A DNA stretch of 64,000 nt from Brachybacterium aquaticum (GCF_014204755.1 NZ_JACHLZ010000001.1:248001-312000), one strand, 5' to 3'. Numbered from the stretch's first letter, positions 52,665 through 62,843 are shown. The notes: generated by a model not told the origin, from the sequence alone. Made by a program: numbers and translations.

Positions 52665-53837
52665 TCAGAGCTTCGCGGTCGCGGGGCGCTCGCCGTGGTC
52701 GCGGGGCACCACGATCGGCTCCTGTGCGGCGTCGATCCACATCTCGCCCGCACCGCCGTCGGCCTCCGCGACGGGGACCTGCACGGTCAGCGGGGCGTCC
52801 AGCGGCACGGCGCGGCGCACCACGGCCAGGGCGATCGGGCCCAGATCGGCGTGAAGGGCGGCGGAGGTGACGGTGCCGACGACCTTCCCGTCCGCGCCGC
52901 CGAGGCGCACCTCGCCGCCGGGGACGACGGGCACGTCCTGCGAGCCGTCCAGGTGCAGCATCACCAGGCGCCGCGGGGGCTGGCCGAGGTTCAGCACCTT
53001 CGCGACCGTCTCCTGGCCGCGGTAGCAGCCCTTGGCGGTGTGCACGGTGGTGCGCAGCAGGTCCAGCTCGTGGGGGATGGAGCGCTCGTCGACCTCGCGG
53101 ACCTGGCGGGCGCGATGATCCGCGATGCGCAGCGCCTCCCAGGAGCTCATCCCCGCCAGGTGCCGCATCTCCCAGGGCAGCGCCTCGAGCGCCGCGCCGT
53201 CGAAGACGCTCAGCACCGCGCCGACGGGATCCTCGGGCGGGGGACCGTAGGCGACGCCGCCGGGGGCGATCGCGGGCCACGGCTCCGCCCACACCGCGAC
53301 GGGCTCGGGCAGGCCCAGGCCCGGCAGCACGGCCGGGGCGGGGGAGGGGGCGCCGAGCACCCGCAGGTCGTCGCGGTCGGTGAGCTCCACGCGCGCGGCG
53401 AAGCGCATCATCTCGAGGTAGCGGCGCAGCCCGGCGCGCGCGCCGGGGTCGAGGACCAGCAGCAGCGACTCCTCACCGGTGACCACGGAGGAGGCGAGGT
53501 GCTCGACCCGGCCCTGCGGGGACAGCACGGCGAGCGACGAGGAGGTGCCGACGGGGGTGCCGGTGAGGACCTGGCTCGTGATCGTGGTCATCCACGTGCG
53601 GGCGTCGGGACCTGCGACCTCGAGCAGCTCGAGGTGGCCGAGGTCCACCACGGCCGTGCCGTCCAGCAGATGGCGCTGCTCGCGCAGCGGCGCCCCGTAG
53701 TGGGCGGGCACCGCGGCATCCGGGCCGTCGCCGAGGACGGCGCCCGCGGTCAGCAGCGGCCGGATCGCGCGGGCGGGCGCGGCGCAGTCGGTGTCAGGGG
53801 CGTCAGCAGCGGGCTCGGACGGGGTGAGGTCAGGCAC
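52665..53837 (-). CDS. ygfZ: Folate-binding protein YgfZ (GcvT-like)
   Basis: 390 residues from a GTG at 53837. YgfZ uses tetrahydrofolate to help assemble or repair Fe-S clusters. The diagnostic motif KGCYRGQE, with its conserved cysteine, is present, and VEVAGPDARTW resembles the GcvT N-domain. An N-terminal extension of about 50 residues (Pro/Ala/Asp) is unusual. The start overlaps the stop of the upstream gene by 8 bp. Confidence 0.9.
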   Translation of the reverse strand: MPDLTPSEPAADAPDTDCAAPARAIRPLLTAGAVLGDGPDAAVPAHYGAPLREQRHLLDGTAVVDLGHLELLEVAGPDARTWMTTITSQVLTGTPVGTSSSLAVLSPQGRVEHLASSVVTGEESLLLVLDPGARAGLRRYLEMMRFAARVELTDRDDLRVLGAPSPAPAVLPGLGLPEPVAVWAEPWPAIAPGGVAYGPPPEDPVGAVLSVFDGAALEALPWEMRHLAGMSSWEALRIADHRARQVREVDERSIPHELDLLRTTVHTAKGCYRGQETVAKVLNLGQPPRRLVMLHLDGSQDVPVVPGGEVRLGGADGKVVGTVTSAALHADLGPIALAVVRRAVPLDAPLTVQVPVAEADGGAGEMWIDAAQEPIVVPRDHGERPATAKL

Positions 53838-54471
53838 GGTGGAGCTCCAGGGAGAGGTGCGGAGCGAGGACCGTCTCGCCGGGGGCGCCGCCCTCGACGG
53901 GGGCCGGCTGCTCCCACAGCCACATCAGCGTCCCGCGCACGTAGCCGAACATGCGGGTCGCGGCGACCTGCCCGTCGGCCCCGGGGAGGGCGAGCTGGAC
54001 GCGCGGGCCGCGCACCTCGCCCTGCCACTGCTCGGCCTGCTCACCGCGCCGCTCGAAGCGCGCGTCCAGGCGGTAGGAGAGGTGGCTGGCGGGGCTGCCG
54101 GGCGGGGCGGCCTCGGCGGCGGCGCGGTCCTGGCCGGGCAGCAGGTCTCCGACGGTCCAGACCCCGTCCTCGCGGTGCAGGAGGGAGCGCTCACCGGTCG
54201 CGGCGGGGTCCGCCGGCGGCGCCGACTCCTCGGCGTCGCGGGCGAAGGCGCTGGTGGGCGGCAGGGGTGCGGGGGCGTCGACCCGGTGGATCACCGAGCG
54301 CCAGGCGAGGGTGCCGTCCTCCTGGGCGGAGCAGATGAGGGTCTGCTCGACGCGGAGATCAGGGGAGGAGGCCGACGGGGTGGCGAGCGCACCGCTGCCC
54401 TCCCAGCGGCCGATCAGCCAGGCCAGCGGGTACAGCGAGGGCGGGAGCGAGGTGTCGAGCGTGATGGGCAT
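53830..54471 (-). CDS. Nitrobindin-like/FABP-family protein (DUF1794)
   Basis: 213 residues. LAWLIGRWEGSG near the start is the family signature; a ten-stranded lipocalin-like barrel follows with an inserted variable loop (about 75-115). Nitrobindins bind ferric haem through a C-terminal histidine; H206 (APHLSLELHRA) is a candidate. Function could be NO scavenging or peroxynitrite isomerisation. It lies 16 bp after the small membrane ORF and overlaps ygfZ. Confidence 0.85.
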   Translation of the reverse strand: MPITLDTSLPPSLYPLAWLIGRWEGSGALATPSASSPDLRVEQTLICSAQEDGTLAWRSVIHRVDAPAPLPPTSAFARDAEESAPPADPAATGERSLLHREDGVWTVGDLLPGQDRAAAEAAPPGSPASHLSYRLDARFERRGEQAEQWQGEVRGPRVQLALPGADGQVAATRMFGYVRGTLMWLWEQPAPVEGGAPGETVLAPHLSLELHRA

Positions 54472-54487
54472 CGGTGCCGGAGGCCGC

Positions 54488-54589
54488 TCAGCGGTCGAAC
54501 AGGCGGGAGATCACCAGCACGGCGAAGGCGAGGGTGCCGACACCCACCAGGACGACAAGGAGCAGGAAGAACAGCGACATCGCGGACAT
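54488..54589 (-). CDS. 33-residue single-pass membrane protein
   Basis: Small ORF starting MSAMSLFFLLLVVLVGVGT: a hydrophobic helix (about 4-29) and a positively charged end RLFDR. The ATG follows TAGACT by 6 nt, the leaderless pattern of this genome, which strongly supports expression. It lies 16 bp upstream of the nitrobindin-like gene in the same direction. Too short for automatic gene calling. Function unknown; such peptides often assist a larger membrane complex. Confidence 0.65.
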   Translation of the reverse strand: MSAMSLFFLLLVVLVGVGTLAFAVLVISRLFDR

Positions 54590-54595
54590 GGGGGA

Positions 54596-54601
54596 AGTCT
54601 A
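54596..54601 (-). promoter_or_regulatory. -10 box of small membrane protein/FABP/ygfZ unit
   Basis: Minus strand TAGACT, six bases, then ATG at 54589. Confidence 0.55.
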
Positions 54602-54657
54602 GCGTCCCGGTGCGGGCCCGGGCACGTCGGGCGGCAGGGTCGGAGTCGGAGTCCGTG

Positions 54658-55407
54658 TCAGAGCCCGAGTATGACGGCGAGGTGGGCGAGCACGCCCACG
54701 GTCGCCACCGGCACCGCGGCGACGGCGAGGGAGGGCAGGGGGTCGCGGGCCACGAGGGAGGAGTCCACGAGCAGCTGCGCGGCGCTCGCCCCGACGGCGG
54801 TCACCAGCCCCACCAGGACGGCGACGAGCGGGGCCATGCCGGCCAGGGTCGCGGCGAGGGCGGCCGTGACGGCGGCGCCGACGAGCACGGAGGCGGCGAA
54901 GCGCGCGAGCGCCCGCAGCGGGGTCGCGCCCAGCAGCAGGGTCGCGGCGAGGCCCGCGGCGATCGCGGTGACCACGGTCCCCGTGCCGAGATCTGCAGAC
55001 TCGTTCTGCGCGATCACCCAGCAGGCGCCGATGCCCGAGACGAACACGCCCGCGACGGTGCCGGTGAGCGACTCGGTGAGCCCTCGCCGCTCCGGGCGCA
55101 GCATCTGGTGGACGAAGGAGGCGAACACACCGGTCGCGCACACCATCACCACCCCGGAGACCGGGGTGAAGCGCTCGGGGGCGAGGACGGCGACGAGGGC
55201 GCCGACGATCCCGGTGGCGGCGACGACGATGCGGGTGCCGGTGGCCGAGGGGAGCTCGAGCAGGTCCGGCCAGCCGATCCCGACCAGGAGGGCGAGGACG
55301 CCGACGGCGACGGCCATCAGGGCGGGGGAGAGGGGGCCGGTGAGGGAGACCAGGGCCAGGAGCAGCGCGAGGGCGGCGCCGAGCGGGGCGCGCTCGGGAG
55401 CGGTCAC
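54658..55407 (-). CDS. Polytopic membrane protein, unknown
   Basis: 249 residues from a GTG preceded by GGGAGG; upstream in-frame codons lie in the mshD promoter region. About eight predicted helices, very Ala/Val/Leu-rich, with a conserved-looking FASFVHQMLRPERRGLTESLTGTVAG loop resembling CDP-archaeol/phosphatidate-handling proteins only vaguely. No assignment. Divergent from mshD. Confidence 0.7.
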   Translation of the reverse strand: MTAPERAPLGAALALLLALVSLTGPLSPALMAVAVGVLALLVGIGWPDLLELPSATGTRIVVAATGIVGALVAVLAPERFTPVSGVVMVCATGVFASFVHQMLRPERRGLTESLTGTVAGVFVSGIGACWVIAQNESADLGTGTVVTAIAAGLAATLLLGATPLRALARFAASVLVGAAVTAALAATLAGMAPLVAVLVGLVTAVGASAAQLLVDSSLVARDPLPSLAVAAVPVATVGVLAHLAVILGL

Positions 55408-55588
55408 TGGGCCTCCCTCGCTGTCCGTTCCGGTCGTCTCGACGCGCAGGCGGGCATCATCCCGCCGGGCGCTACAGTGGCAGTCTACGAGTGGCCGCAG
55501 GTGAAGGCATACTCGTGCCCCGAACCCGGCGCATCCCGCGCGCCGGCCGTCGCCGCACCGCCCGTCCGCCCCTCCCCGGAAGGACCTC

Positions 55589-56542
55589 ATGATCACCACG
55601 TCCGAGCTGTCCCCGGAGAGTCGGGACGGGGTCCGCGCCCTGCTCGATGCGGCGACCGCGCACGACGGCGTCGCTGCGCTCGACGAGGCGGCGCGGCTGG
55701 CCCTGGACGGCGCCGGCGCCCGGCACCTCCTGCTCGAGGAGGAGGGCACGGCGCTCGCCTATGCGAGCGTGCTCGCCGACGGCACGGTGCAGGGCATGGT
55801 CCATCCGGGACACCGACGACGCGGCCACGGCACCGCCCTGCTCGAGGCCGCGCTCGCCGAGCGCCCCGACGCGGGCGTGTGGGCGCACGGCGCGCTCGAG
55901 GGCTCCCTGGCCTTCCTCACGTCGGCCGGCCTCGGCGAGACCCGCCGTCTGCTGACCCTCCACCGCCCGCTCGGTCCGGATGCCGAGCCGCTGCCCGCGG
56001 CGCCGGGGTCGACCCTGCCGGGGCTGACCCTCGGCACCTTCGACCCCGAGCGCGACGCCGACGCATGGGTCGGCGTGAACGCCCGCGCCTTCGCCTCCCA
56101 TCCCGAGCAGGGCGCCCTGACCCGCGCCGACCTCGACCAGCGCATGGCCCAGTCCTGGTTCGACGCAGGCGACATGGTCGTCGGCCGACGGGGCGACGAG
56201 CTCGTCGGCTTCGTGTGGGCCAAGCGCGAGGACGCGGGGGAGGCGGCGACCGCGCCGTCCGACGCCGAGATCTACGTCGTCGCCACCGATCCCTCGGTGC
56301 AGGGCCACCGGGTGGGGACCGTGCTGCTGGCCGCCTCCCTCGAGCGCCTCGCGGCCGCCGGGGTGCCCGGGGTGGAGCTGTACGTCGAGGCGGACAACGC
56401 CCCGGCGCTGCGCCTCTACAAGGCCTGGGGCTTCACCGTCTCCGGCCGCGACGTCCAGATGCGCCGGCAGGACGCGGACGATCAGCGCGCGACCGACGGA
56501 GACGCGATCGACGGGGCCCCGTCGGCCGCGACCGAGGGCTGA
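55589..56542 (+). CDS. mshD: Mycothiol synthase (two GNAT domains)
   Basis: 317 residues, ATG preceded by GGAAGGA. Acetylates Cys-GlcN-Ins, the last step of mycothiol synthesis. The N-terminal GNAT (about 5-140; GMVHPGHRRRGHGTALLEAAL) is degenerate; the C-terminal GNAT (about 150-300) carries VATDPSVQGHRVGTVLLAASL for acetyl-CoA binding and VELYVEADNAPALRLYKAWGF. A marker for actinobacteria. Confidence 0.93.
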   Translation: MITTSELSPESRDGVRALLDAATAHDGVAALDEAARLALDGAGARHLLLEEEGTALAYASVLADGTVQGMVHPGHRRRGHGTALLEAALAERPDAGVWAHGALEGSLAFLTSAGLGETRRLLTLHRPLGPDAEPLPAAPGSTLPGLTLGTFDPERDADAWVGVNARAFASHPEQGALTRADLDQRMAQSWFDAGDMVVGRRGDELVGFVWAKREDAGEAATAPSDAEIYVVATDPSVQGHRVGTVLLAASLERLAAAGVPGVELYVEADNAPALRLYKAWGFTVSGRDVQMRRQDADDQRATDGDAIDGAPSAATEG

Positions 56543-56545
56543 GCC

Positions 56546-57490
56546 GTGAGCGTCGTCCCCGGCAAGCCGCCGCCCGTCCTCGCCGCCGGCGCCCTCGCCT
56601 GGCGCGAGAAGGGCGAGAGGATCCAGGTGCTGCTCGTCCACCGTCCGCGCTATGACGACTGGTCGATCCCCAAGGGGAAGCTCGAAAAGGGCGAGACCTT
56701 CCCCGCCGCCGCCGTGCGCGAGGTCGCCGAGGAGACTGGGTACCGGGTGCGGCTGCACCGGCCGTTGCCCGCCTCCGTCTACCTCCTGCCCGACGGGCGC
56801 ACCAAGATCGTCCAGTACTGGACCGGCACCGTCCGTGCGAAGGTCGCCCCCGGCCCGAAGGACGCCGGCGAGATCGACAAGGTGCGCTGGGTGGCGCTGG
56901 ACGAGGCCGAGGACCTGGTCGCCCGACAGGGCGACCTCGTGCCCCTCGCCGCGCTGCGCCGCTTCCTGGAGGCCGGCGAGCTCCAGACCGTGCCGATCAT
57001 CGTCCAGCGCCACGGCGCTGCGGTGTCCCGTGCCAAGTGGCGCAAGGGCGAGGGCACCAGGCCCCTGAACTCCAAGGGGAAGAAGCAGGCCAAGGCCCTG
57101 CCGCCGCTCCTGGACGCCTTCGACCCCGCGACCGTCGTCTCCAGCCCGTGGGAGCGCTGCCTGAGCACCGTCGAGCCGCTGGCGAAGATCGAGGGGCTCA
57201 AGGTGCGCACCAAGGACGAGCTCACCGAGGCGGGGCACAAGGACCATCCCTCGCGCACCGCCGCCGTCATGGACCGCGTGCTGCGCGAGGCGCGGCCGAC
57301 GGTGGTGTGCACGCACCGCCCCGTCCTGCCCACTCTCATCGAGGCCGTGCGCGCCGTGGCCCTGCCCGGCGCCGCGCTCGAGCTGCCGCGCGAGGACCCG
57401 TACCTCGCCGCGGGGGAGGCGCTGCTGCTGCACGCCACGCCCGGCGGCACGGTGGTCGCCGTGGAGCGCCACCTGCCCAACATCGGCTGA
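56546..57490 (+). CDS. Nudix plus histidine-phosphatase protein (MutT1-like)
   Basis: 314 residues from a GTG 3 bp after mshD. The Nudix domain (about 8-140) has KLEKGETFPAAAVREVAEETGY; the phosphoglycerate-mutase-like domain (about 150-310) starts IIVQRHGAA, with SSPWERCLSTVEPL and CTHRPVLP. Mycobacterial MutT1 has this same two-domain build and hydrolyses 8-oxo-dGTP and Ap4A-type nucleotides. Confidence 0.9.
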   Translation: MSVVPGKPPPVLAAGALAWREKGERIQVLLVHRPRYDDWSIPKGKLEKGETFPAAAVREVAEETGYRVRLHRPLPASVYLLPDGRTKIVQYWTGTVRAKVAPGPKDAGEIDKVRWVALDEAEDLVARQGDLVPLAALRRFLEAGELQTVPIIVQRHGAAVSRAKWRKGEGTRPLNSKGKKQAKALPPLLDAFDPATVVSSPWERCLSTVEPLAKIEGLKVRTKDELTEAGHKDHPSRTAAVMDRVLREARPTVVCTHRPVLPTLIEAVRAVALPGAALELPREDPYLAAGEALLLHATPGGTVVAVERHLPNIG

Positions 57491-57552
57491 CCGCACCACT
57501 GCCGACCCGCACCACTGTCACACCGCACCACTGCCACACCGCACCACCACGA
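57491..57552. repeat. 16-bp tandem repeat, four copies
   Basis: CCGCACCACTGCCGAC, CCGCACCACTGTCACA, CCGCACCACTGCCACA, then a partial CCGCACCACCACGA (starts 57491, 57507, 57523, 57539). Begins directly after the MutT1-like stop and ends just before the next ribosome site. Confidence 0.9.
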
Positions 57553-57568
57553 AGGGGACCCCACGACG

Positions 57569-58132
57569 ATGAGCGACGACCGAGGCGGCTACGGCGCGCA
57601 GGACCCGTACGGCAGCTCCGATCCCTACGGCCAGAACTCGTACGGCCAGGGCTCCTCCAGGCAGGACCCGTACGCCCAGGACCCCTACAGCTCTGCGACC
57701 TCCTACGGCTCTTCCACCCCCTACGGCTCGCCGGGCGCCCCGGGCGCCCACGACCCCTACGCTGCGCCGGCCCCCTCGGCCGACGGGTTCGGCCCGTCCT
57801 TCGGCTCCCCGTCGGCCGCTCCCGCCGGCGCCGGCGGATACGCCCCCGTGGGCTACGCGCCTCCGATGCCGACCTCCGGCAAGGGCGTCGCCGGCTTCAT
57901 CCTCGGCATCGCCTCGCTGCTCATGTGCGGTGGGCTCACCGCCCCCGTGGGCCTCGTGTTCTCGATCCTCGGCATGCGCGAGACGGGTCCGTCCGCCACC
58001 GCGCCGAAGTCCGGTCGGGGCCTCGCGATCGCGGGCCTGGTGCTCTCGATCCTGGGCTGCCTCGTGCTGCTCTTCCTCATCGCGTACTTCGTGCTGGTGA
58101 TCATCGTGGCCAGCACCGAGGGCGGCTACTGA
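57569..58132 (+). CDS. DUF4190 membrane protein with Tyr/Gly/Ser repeats
   Basis: 187 residues, ATG preceded by GAAGGGGA. The N-terminal about 95 residues are low complexity with recurrent DPYG, SYG and QDPY units. Two helices follow (KGVAGFILGIASLLMCGGL and LAIAGLVLSILGCLVLLFLIAYF) with a SGRGLAIAG turn typical of DUF4190. Function unknown. Confidence 0.82.
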   Translation: MSDDRGGYGAQDPYGSSDPYGQNSYGQGSSRQDPYAQDPYSSATSYGSSTPYGSPGAPGAHDPYAAPAPSADGFGPSFGSPSAAPAGAGGYAPVGYAPPMPTSGKGVAGFILGIASLLMCGGLTAPVGLVFSILGMRETGPSATAPKSGRGLAIAGLVLSILGCLVLLFLIAYFVLVIIVASTEGGY

Positions 58133-58275
58133 TCCCGCTGACAACCTCGCGCCGACCGCGCGCGGACGCGAGCGGGCGCCACGACGTGGCGCAGCGCACT
58201 CCCGGGCCTCGGATTCCAGAGTGTGACCCGTTCGTAATCTGGCGTGACCTGCGGAAACAGTCATCCGCAAGGGGT

Positions 58276-58330
58276 GTTCACCTGCTGTTCATCCAACGAC
58301 GTGCGGCGCGTCATCTGCTCTCCCTAGGTT
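58276..58330 (+). promoter_or_regulatory. PHO box and promoter of pstSCAB
   Basis: Two 11-bp repeats, GTTCACCTGCT (58276-58286) and GTTCATCCAAC (58287-58297), match the actinomycete PhoP operator. A TAGGTT box at 58325-58330 fits a -10, with the PHO box just above the -35 position; leader about 60 nt. Confidence 0.7.
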
Positions 58331-58394
58331 CACCGCCGACAGACCTCCCTCAGCAGTCGAACTCCTGGGCCGTCGGCCCTCGAAAGGACACGCA

Positions 58395-59546
58395 GTGAAC
58401 GTTCGTAAGAACAAGCTCGTCTCGCTCGCCGCGCTCGGCCTCGTCGGCGGCCTCGCCCTCACCGCGTGCGGTGGCGGCTCGGACAACGGTGGCGACTCCA
58501 CCGGCTCCGGCTCCTCGGACAACGGCGGCGCGGCCACGGCCGGCGGCTACGCCGAGCTGTCCGGCAACCTCGCGGGCTCCGGCGCGTCCTCGCAGCAGAA
58601 CGCCCAGACCGCATGGACCGAGTCCTTCATGGGCCTCGTGCAGGCCGAGGGCGGCGACCTCACGGTCACCTACGACCCCACCGGGTCCGGCACCGGCCGT
58701 GAGCAGTTCCTGAACGGCGAGGTCAAGTTCGCCGGCACCGACGCCGCCCTGGACGAGGAAGAGCTCGCCTCCTCCACCGAGGTGTGCAACGGCGAGCAGG
58801 CCTTCGACCTGCCGGTCTACATCTCCCCGATCGCGGTCGTCTTCAACCTCGAGGGCGTCGACTCCCTGAACCTCTCGGCCGAGGTCATCGGCGGCATCTT
58901 CGCCGGTGACATCACCACCTGGAACGACCCCAAGATCACCGAGCTCAACCCCGACGCCGAGCTCCCCGACACCGCCATCGTCCCGGTGCACCGCTCCGAC
59001 GACTCCGGCACCACCGAGAACTTCACCGAGTACCTCGACGCCAACGCTCCCGACGCGTGGACCCACGGCGCGGTCGAGACCTGGCCCATCGAGGGCGGCC
59101 AGTCCGGTGACGGCACCTCCGGCCTGATCTCCACCGTCGAGGGCGGCAACGGCACCATCGGCTACGCCGACGCCTCCCAGGCCGTCAACCTCGGCACCGC
59201 CGCCATCCAGGTCGGCGAGGAGTTCGTGCCCTACAGCTCCGAGGCCGCCGCCAAGTCCGTCGACGTCTCGCCGCGCGCCGAGGGCCGCGCCGAGAACGAC
59301 ATCGTCGTGGATCTCGACCGCACCACCACCGAGTCCGGCGTGTACCCGATCGTCCTGGTCTCCTACCTCGCACTGTGCGGCTCCTACGCCGACGCCGCCG
59401 AGGGCGAGGCCGTCAAGGCGTACGCGTCCTACATCATCTCCGAGGACGGCCAGAAGGTCGGCGAGGAGAACGCGGGCTCGGCCCCGATCTCCGAGGAGCT
59501 GCGCGCCGAGGCCCAGGCCGCGATCGACGCGATCACCGTCGGCTGA
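58395..59546 (+). CDS. pstS: Phosphate-binding lipoprotein PstS
   Basis: 383 residues from a GTG preceded by GAAAGGACA. Lipobox LTAC ends at C25, then a Gly/Ser/Asp linker. Phosphate-binding segments GSGASSQQNAQ, DPTGSGTGREQF, GTDAALDEEE and HRSDDSGTTENF are present. First gene of the high-affinity phosphate importer. Confidence 0.96.
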   Translation: MNVRKNKLVSLAALGLVGGLALTACGGGSDNGGDSTGSGSSDNGGAATAGGYAELSGNLAGSGASSQQNAQTAWTESFMGLVQAEGGDLTVTYDPTGSGTGREQFLNGEVKFAGTDAALDEEELASSTEVCNGEQAFDLPVYISPIAVVFNLEGVDSLNLSAEVIGGIFAGDITTWNDPKITELNPDAELPDTAIVPVHRSDDSGTTENFTEYLDANAPDAWTHGAVETWPIEGGQSGDGTSGLISTVEGGNGTIGYADASQAVNLGTAAIQVGEEFVPYSSEAAAKSVDVSPRAEGRAENDIVVDLDRTTTESGVYPIVLVSYLALCGSYADAAEGEAVKAYASYIISEDGQKVGEENAGSAPISEELRAEAQAAIDAITVG

Positions 59547-59666
59547 TCCCAGTCGCACAACGGGGTGCCGCCGGGTCATTTCTGACCCGGCGGCACAGCC
59601 GCGACAGCGGCGTCCCACACCTCACCCCCACCCCCGCAGTCCTGTGAGCTCTGAGGAAGGTCCCGC

Positions 59667-60767
59667 ATGAGCACCACCGACATCGAGCCGGACGCCCCGG
59701 CTGCGCCGCCGGCCTCGATGAAGTCCGGCAGCAAGCGCTACGGCGACTCCCTCTTCAGCGGTCTGAGCGTCGGCTCGGGCCTGCTGATCTTCCTCACCCT
59801 GGCGGCCGTCGCCATCTTCCTCACCTCGGAGTCGATGCCCGCCATCACCGAGAGCCGGGAGTTCGCCGGTGCTGATGCGGAGTTCTCGCTCATCGAGGAG
59901 AGCCTGCCGCTGGTCTTCGGCACGATCCTCGCCGCGACCATCGCGCTGCTGATCGCCGTGCCGATCTCGCTGGGCATCGCGCTGTTCATCTCGCACTTCG
60001 CCCCCCGCCGCATGGCCTCCGGCCTCGGCTACATGATCGACCTGCTGGCCGCCGTGCCCTCCGTGGTCTACGGCCTCTGGGGCGGCATCTGGCTCGTGCC
60101 CAGGCTCGATCCGCTGTACCAGTTCCTGCACAACACCTTCGGCGGCGGGAACGAGGACTCGATCTTCAACTTCCTGCGCTGGCCTGAGAACTTCTTCCTC
60201 GACGGCGTCACCTGGCCGCAGAGCTTCCCGCTGTACGACTGGGCGGGCACCCCGGTGTTCGGCTGGGGCGGCGAGCCGATCTTCGGCCTCTTCGCGGGCG
60301 ACCCGACCTCCCCGATGCGCAACATGGCCTCCGCCGGCGTCGTGCTGGCGGTCATGATCCTGCCGATCATCACCTCCGTCTCCCGCGAGATCTTCCTGCA
60401 GACCCCGCGGCTGCAGGAGGAGGCGGCCCTGGCGCTCGGCGCGACCCGCTGGGAGACCATCCGCACCGTCGTGCTGCCCTTCGGGCGCAGCGGCGTCGTG
60501 GCGGCCTCGATGCTGGGCCTCGGGCGCGCGCTCGGCGAGACCATGGCCGTGCTCATGATCCTCTCGCCCGGTGCCACCTTCAGCTTCCACATCCTGCAAG
60601 TGGGTCTGCACCAGTCGATCGCGGCCAACATCGCCGCCAAGCAGGCGGAGGCCTCCGGCGTCGATATGTCCCTTCTCATCTTCACGGGCCTGGTGCTGTT
60701 CGTCTTGACGTTCATCATCAACGCCATCGCCCGCTGGATCGTCGCCCGCAGCGGCGTCAAGAGCTGA
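59667..60767 (+). CDS. pstC: Phosphate ABC permease PstC
   Basis: 366 residues, six core helices and EAA-type loop EEAALALGATRWETIRTVVLP. Between PSVVYGLWGGIWLVP and the next helix is an extra segment of about 65 residues (about 152-218; rich in Trp, Phe, Gly, Pro), longer than in E. coli PstC, presumably outside. Confidence 0.94.
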   Translation: MSTTDIEPDAPAAPPASMKSGSKRYGDSLFSGLSVGSGLLIFLTLAAVAIFLTSESMPAITESREFAGADAEFSLIEESLPLVFGTILAATIALLIAVPISLGIALFISHFAPRRMASGLGYMIDLLAAVPSVVYGLWGGIWLVPRLDPLYQFLHNTFGGGNEDSIFNFLRWPENFFLDGVTWPQSFPLYDWAGTPVFGWGGEPIFGLFAGDPTSPMRNMASAGVVLAVMILPIITSVSREIFLQTPRLQEEAALALGATRWETIRTVVLPFGRSGVVAASMLGLGRALGETMAVLMILSPGATFSFHILQVGLHQSIAANIAAKQAEASGVDMSLLIFTGLVLFVLTFIINAIARWIVARSGVKS

Positions 60768-60774
60768 GGTCAGC

Positions 60775-61938
60775 ATGAGCACCACCACCCCCACCGAGAC
60801 CCGGCCGACGATGCGCACGACCGACGAGCGCCGTCTGCCCTGGTACCACCTCGTCTTCACGGGCCTGGCCGGCCTGTTGGTCGCCATCGCGATCCTCGCG
60901 ATCGCCGGTGCCCTGTCGATCCCCGGCGCGATCCTGCTGGGCTTCGTCCTCCACCTCCTCTTCGGCTACCTCTACTCGCGCGTCCGCGAGGGTCGCCGCT
61001 GGGCGATGGACCGCCTGGTGACCCTGGTCGTCATCGGCGCCTTCGCCATCGCGATGTTCCCGCTGATCTCCCTGATGTGGGAGGTCATCAGCCGCGGACT
61101 GGTCCGCGTGGTCAAGGCCGCGCCCACCCCGTTCGCGTTCTGGACCTCGGACATGTCGGGCGTGATCGGCGGCGCGGACGCCGGCGGTGTGCTCCACGCG
61201 ACCGTCGGCACCCTGCTGATCACCCTGTGGGCCTCGATCATCTCGATCCCGGTGGGCCTGTTCACCGCGATCTTCCTGGTCGAGTACGCCGGGGAGGGCT
61301 GGAAGAAGGTCCTCGGCAAGGGCGTCACCTTCCTCGTGGACGTCATGACCGGCATCCCCTCGATCGTCGCGGGTCTGTTCGGATTGAGCCTCTTCATCGC
61401 CTTGATGCCCGACCAGGGCACCCGCATGGGCATCATGGGCGCCGTCGCGCTGTCGGTCCTGATGATCCCCACCGTGGTCCGCTCCGCGGAGGAGATGCTG
61501 CGTCTGGTCCCGCTGGACCTGCGCGAGGCCTCCTACGCGCTGGGCGTGCCCAAGTGGCTCACGATCGTGAAGGTGGTGCTGCGCACCGCGATCGGCGGTC
61601 TGACCTCCGGCGTCACCCTGGCGATCGCCCGAGTGATCGGTGAGACGGCCCCGCTGCTGCTCACGGTCGGCATGGTCACGGGCCTGAACTGGAACATGTT
61701 CGACGGTCGCATGGCCACCCTGCCCACGTTCATCAACCAGCAGTACCGTGCCGGCAACGCGCAGTGCCGCACGGACACCGTCACCAACCCGATCAACCAG
61801 GAGGTGTACGCCTGCTCGATCTCGACCAACATCGACCGAGCCTGGGCCGCCGCCTTCACCCTGATCGTCATCGTGATGGTGCTGAACCTGATCGCCCGCC
61901 TGATCGCCTACTACTTCTCGCCGAAGCTCTCCCGCTGA
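60775..61938 (+). CDS. pstA: Phosphate ABC permease PstA
   Basis: 387 residues; the core six-helix permease has the EAA loop [21 protein letters not shown]. Two extra N-terminal helices (about 25-70) precede it and an external loop carries two cysteines (AQCRT...YACS), probably a disulfide. Begins 7 bp after pstC. Confidence 0.94.
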   Translation: MSTTTPTETRPTMRTTDERRLPWYHLVFTGLAGLLVAIAILAIAGALSIPGAILLGFVLHLLFGYLYSRVREGRRWAMDRLVTLVVIGAFAIAMFPLISLMWEVISRGLVRVVKAAPTPFAFWTSDMSGVIGGADAGGVLHATVGTLLITLWASIISIPVGLFTAIFLVEYAGEGWKKVLGKGVTFLVDVMTGIPSIVAGLFGLSLFIALMPDQGTRMGIMGAVALSVLMIPTVVRSAEEMLRLVPLDLREASYALGVPKWLTIVKVVLRTAIGGLTSGVTLAIARVIGETAPLLLTVGMVTGLNWNMFDGRMATLPTFINQQYRAGNAQCRTDTVTNPINQEVYACSISTNIDRAWAAAFTLIVIVMVLNLIARLIAYYFSPKLSR

Positions 61939-61967
61939 GCCCGGTCCCCACCGCGAAAGGACTCCTG

Positions 61968-62753
<786 letters not shown>

Positions 62754-62793
62754 GCCGCCCCGGGCCACCACGCGCCGGCCCTCTGCGCACCGG

Positions 62794-62843
62794 AGTCCGG
62801 TGCTGTCCCAGATCCCTCGGGATCCGGCACAGCACCGGACTTT
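62794..62843 (+). terminator. Terminator of pst operon
   Basis: AGTCCGGTGCTGT and ACAGCACCGGACT form a 13-bp stem with a GATCC/GGATC inner stem, ending in TTT. Confidence 0.8.
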
